Source: Tritrichomonas musculus
Lineage: Eukaryota; Parabasalia; Tritrichomonadida; Tritrichomonadidae
Length of the DNA stretch: 64,000 nucleotides
Assembly (NCBI GenBank): GCA_039105265.1
Contig: JAPFFF010000018.1
Location: 2,666,001 to 2,730,000 of the forward strand
Direction: 5' to 3'
The position numbers and the translations under genes are program-made. The notes below the pieces were generated by a model, which had not been told where the DNA came from, searched no databases, and worked only from the letters and a program-made list of their open reading frames with translations. Shown here piece by piece: positions 62,001 to 64,000 of this stretch; the first letter of the stretch is position 1; the number at the start of each line of letters is the position of its first letter.

Positions 62001-64000
62001 TGCATTGATGAAGGAACTGGGTTGCATTGTTGAAATCTGTGTTACACTTTTCTTCAAATTCCAAAGACGATGAAAATGAATTCAAAAATTCATTCAAAAA
62101 AACTACTCTTTTCTCGATATTCTTTTGAAAAGACTGCAAATAAAGTGGATAATAAAAATCAGCTTGTTTTTCCGATAATATTTTATAACTGTCATTCAAA
62201 ACAATATTCTTTTCTTTCAATTTCTGAGTCATTGAATTCTGAGCCCTCAGATTCAGTAATCGATTTTTTAGTATGCTTCCTTGGTTATTTCTACAAATAA
62301 GCTTAAAAGAGCAAATAGAACCGACAAAGTATTCAAAGTCAGGCATGCTTAATGTAGTAATCAGCACAATTCTTACATTAGCCAGCTTGCTAATGCTGAC
62401 TTGAGACCAATCAAAAGACAAAATTGGAGAAAACTGAAAAGATTTACATTGAATAAAAATAAAAGTCAATTTTTTGATATCTTTTTCTAACAAATCAGTG
62501 ATAAAATCAGAAAAAGTTTGATCTTCTTGCATAATTAAATAGTCATGAATCGACTCAGTCGATGGAATTTCATCAAAGCCGAAGAAAAGTGAATATAACA
62601 CAAAATGATCATTCAAATATTGATAGGCCTCATTCAAAAAGTTCGTTTCAAAACAGTTTGATTCAATTTTTGAATCGATTGAAAATGGTAAAAATTGACA
62701 AAATCTGCCATATTCAAATGAAATTGACCTTGAATCGTCAATAAGCAAAATGAACAATTTTGAATCATTTTCACGAATTTGTAAATCATTCAAATTAAAA
62801 AATAAGTCAATATCTTCTTTTTCATTGAAAAATTGAACGATCATTTGCAGCATTTCAATTTTCTTATCGTTTCCAACGATAATAACCGATCTTTTGTTTT
62901 CAATTGATTTACGTATCAATTTAACTATATTCAAATTTGAATCAAAAGTGACATCAAGCTTCTTTGCAACTTCGTCCACTTCACTCGTCAATGATGGATA
63001 AAATTCTTTTATCATTGAAAAGATGAACGTCTTGGTCAATTTTTCATCATTGTCAAAAAGTCGTGATGAATGCTCCAAACAAAATTCAATTGGATCATAA
63101 GAACCGACAACTTCAAACAGCATCTTCCATTCTTCATGAACAGGTGGCTTATTCAGCCATCGAATTCTCGGTAAAATTGACTTTGGCGCATCACTCTTCA
63201 GCACGCAATCAAAGATAAACTCGCAATTTTGAATGAACATCCGACTTCCATTTGGAGCCAAAATGAAAGGCGACTGCTCAAAGACAGACAACATGTCGAG
63301 AGACAGTGGACAACGAAACCAAAGTAATTTGTCATTCAAATCTGTTTTCAAGTCATTCAAATTTGTGATCTCACAAATATTCTGAAAACGATGCAAAATT
63401 GAATACTCGTGAACTTTTTCTGTTTTAACCGATTCATTTGGTCCGCAAACACAGTTAATATTTAAATCATTGCCTTCAGGGACAATAAATGGCCTCAGAA
63501 AAGTGAAGTGAAACGGAGACATTTCAAAATCGCTAGTGACCAAAATTCCATTCAATTTTTGAGATTCAACGAAGTCAGTTATTCCGCATTGAATTTTAGA
63601 AGGAATTGAATTAAAGTCAACGAAATGCAGAATGAAGTTATCATTCATTTCGATGCAGCTCAAGAAGTCCTTGTAGTTGCTCATAAAGTGCCGATTTTGA
63701 AGATGAACCGACAACAACTGGCGGCCAGTCAAGACAGACACATTTGAGAGAAAGGAATTCGCTGTCAATGAGTCAGACGGTATGCAGCATGACATGTTAT
63801 ATGAAATACACTCAAGGAACGATTCGACTGCATAAGCATCTGGGAAGCTTGCTATCTCATAGTCATTTCCCATGTACTCAAACCGATATTCAATAGAGAA
63901 CTTCTTTGCTTTCATGAATATTTTGTCGTTTTCAATGACGTATTTGATGAATTTTGGAGTTTTTTCTCTCTTTGTTGTGATGAGTGAATCAACCTTGATT
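59059..64000 (-). CDS. Divergent dynein heavy chain-like protein, 5'-partial (runs off right edge)
   Basis: The frame stays open to the window's right end (upstream codons read ITTKREKTPKFIKYVIENDK), so the visible 1646 or so residues are the C-terminal part. Near the first visible ATG (63915) FEYMGNDYEI resembles the YEYLGN that opens dynein AAA1, and YKDFLSCIEMNDNFILHFVDFNSI plus FLRPFIVPEG match AAA1 elements after it. The Walker A GPAGTGKTET place is occupied by CIPSDSLTANS and the Walker B Glu is not evident. A second AAA opening (RSVIIVGNDKKIEML) also lacks the P loop. A coiled-coil stalk spans roughly residues 590-960 (counting from 63915), with the IRGIRSPTPSVLPIFECFAIIF block inside as in true dynein stalks; AAA5-like sequence follows (TTPIIYDPDGYCFKLL). 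It stops early, without a full AAA6/C-terminal region. Likely a dynein-related protein that no longer works as an ATPase motor. Confidence 0.75.
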   Translation of the reverse strand, partial: IKVDSLITTKREKTPKFIKYVIENDKIFMKAKKFSIEYRFEYMGNDYEIASFPDAYAVESFLECISYNMSCCIPSDSLTANSFLSNVSVLTGRQLLSVHLQNRHFMSNYKDFLSCIEMNDNFILHFVDFNSIPSKIQCGITDFVESQKLNGILVTSDFEMSPFHFTFLRPFIVPEGNDLNINCVCGPNESVKTEKVHEYSILHRFQNICEITNLNDLKTDLNDKLLWFRCPLSLDMLSVFEQSPFILAPNGSRMFIQNCEFIFDCVLKSDAPKSILPRIRWLNKPPVHEEWKMLFEVVGSYDPIEFCLEHSSRLFDNDEKLTKTFIFSMIKEFYPSLTSEVDEVAKKLDVTFDSNLNIVKLIRKSIENKRSVIIVGNDKKIEMLQMIVQFFNEKEDIDLFFNLNDLQIRENDSKLFILLIDDSRSISFEYGRFCQFLPFSIDSKIESNCFETNFLNEAYQYLNDHFVLYSLFFGFDEIPSTESIHDYLIMQEDQTFSDFITDLLEKDIKKLTFIFIQCKSFQFSPILSFDWSQVSISKLANVRIVLITTLSMPDFEYFVGSICSFKLICRNNQGSILKNRLLNLRAQNSMTQKLKEKNIVLNDSYKILSEKQADFYYPLYLQSFQKNIEKRVVFLNEFLNSFSSSLEFEEKCNTDFNNATQFLHQCNVDMENAKSQLAIAEAALKHEIEDANQIKNQDLIPKLKLEETARDQIDSDIQSKIPSLRKAEKFMSNIDQTTVFMIRGIRSPTPSVLPIFECFAIIFNIKPEKKIVGKNRIYDYFPPVQKMMKDSKFFLTMLSCSKQNIENDKIIRLKTLLANSKSIMERSIKNNKDFSAIVKWFNNLVSSNEIRNMLVPLYQSLEFHKNEVLSIQNEIEKIDKKVENRKKQIDDIKKSITQLSTDIKNAEHQLIIMNSRKTNTIHFNEEMKEEVLHFQNEYEMLNEKLNHSNEICFARTLCVCYSSSLEYNDHSKSRKLYGRSFQIELKKEIQRKLHLNGLNDQVLKEKMVSVLDELTTPIIYDPDGYCFKLLRELFSNIQIIFGFQKVDPNLPTVAIIDDMKDSLLIKEYYSKSFIITKFSPDSGFFTSHFSKFFIFVNFSVPSSFEIFRENLFVSLHESNFESIAKYEDQIDEVIGKKISIIEKVNTSLKKNPLEFFEGSSWKNCLSFFADTKSSVEALMKDMNRIKEITFQSDQLARITARFSQILFDYMREIIGDSKFASILALMIDIVDTFHKPIEIFDKVKRVFQLCYQNNFENVSVSEKNDDFSITFKKFDFSDENYIQKIENNRKFIQFENIEKNLQKKMNDYRNQFFRYSEEIQVKSDELIDLSINQNTKFSLKKIILSISSHFPIVIKSSLQDDPTNYLFKIAQCKTLILTKDYNSSLLRFNGWLIARYPDEQDDGFANLKLFLSNLLTMRQYPQNFRFIILVKDSTEIPFYLSQVSIIMSLPVLLPPSKIYEKLIKRVDDKMKNDSLKENIQIVANLIGSLSSFSRPTIVSDLLNQKSLDVMKIKSCPLLLPYKMYYIKSLNNIWLERILNMKKMKKSVSKSLFRSEIAYASISLQETDGSFPVDSISSLDCEIQNGIFIKVDRFYPMPLGRVWLTPFESNDSQMSKFNSILYGGNPVKQILQIQNLGDANCHFIFEL

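Overview
The window looks like nuclear DNA of a parabasalid protist (trichomonad). The species cannot be read from it; the very AT-rich intergenic DNA would suit a Tritrichomonas-like genome as well as Trichomonas. Supporting signs are a giant BspA-like leucine-rich-repeat surface protein, short intergenic spaces, candidate trichomonad Initiator motifs (TCAYW) just upstream of many start codons, CK1, CAMK-like and Rab genes, and one spliceosomal intron with trichomonad-style ends (GTATGC ... TCTAACATTTAG).

Layout. 1-5.2 kb is gene-poor and holds a 1.6 kb TA-flanked inverted-repeat element and a decayed DDE transposase region. 5.2-16.1 kb is a host block: a small unknown protein, a 980-residue helical protein, a chromo-shadow-only protein, a non-coding stretch with a coding relic, a tRNA-Leu(AAG), an XRN exoribonuclease, and a divergently transcribed PP5-like phosphatase whose catalytic GNHE motif is created by splicing. 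16149-21911 is a complete Mutator-like element (MULE) with 9-bp target duplications, long arms full of GC-rich 120-bp tandem repeats, and a 780-residue transposase. 22.0-23.0 kb is a cluster of three TA-flanked MITE-like elements. 23.4-26.2 kb has a CAMK-like kinase and a PEMT-like methyltransferase. 26376-27755 is a nest of two non-autonomous elements, one inside the terminal inverted repeat of the other, each with an 8-bp target duplication. 29.3-34.7 kb is the BspA-like gene. 35.4-42.8 kb is mostly AT-rich spacer with a small unknown gene, CK1, one MITE and one coding relic.

42.8-48.5 kb is gene-dense: HP1-like protein, RasGEF, SF3b6/p14, DnaJ, and an unknown protein. 49.8-53.3 kb is a transposon graveyard (pogo-like transposase, hAT-like pieces, a P-loop-like relic, hairpins). 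53.5-64 kb carries a Drs1/DDX27-like helicase, a Rab11-like GTPase, a bacterial-type MlrC (M81) metallopeptidase, a Rab with an altered switch II residue, and the C-terminal part of a dynein-heavy-chain-like protein that runs off the right edge and whose ATP-binding motifs look eroded.

How genes may work together (inference): two chromo-shadow proteins in one window suggest a family of HP1 partners. RasGEF, Rabs and the prenylation-like tail of CK1 point to membrane signalling and traffic. XRN, SF3b6 and Drs1 are RNA-handling housekeeping genes. No window-wide operon or single multi-gene novel system was found; the most unusual items are the MULE arm architecture, the nested MITEs, the eroded dynein and the MlrC gene.
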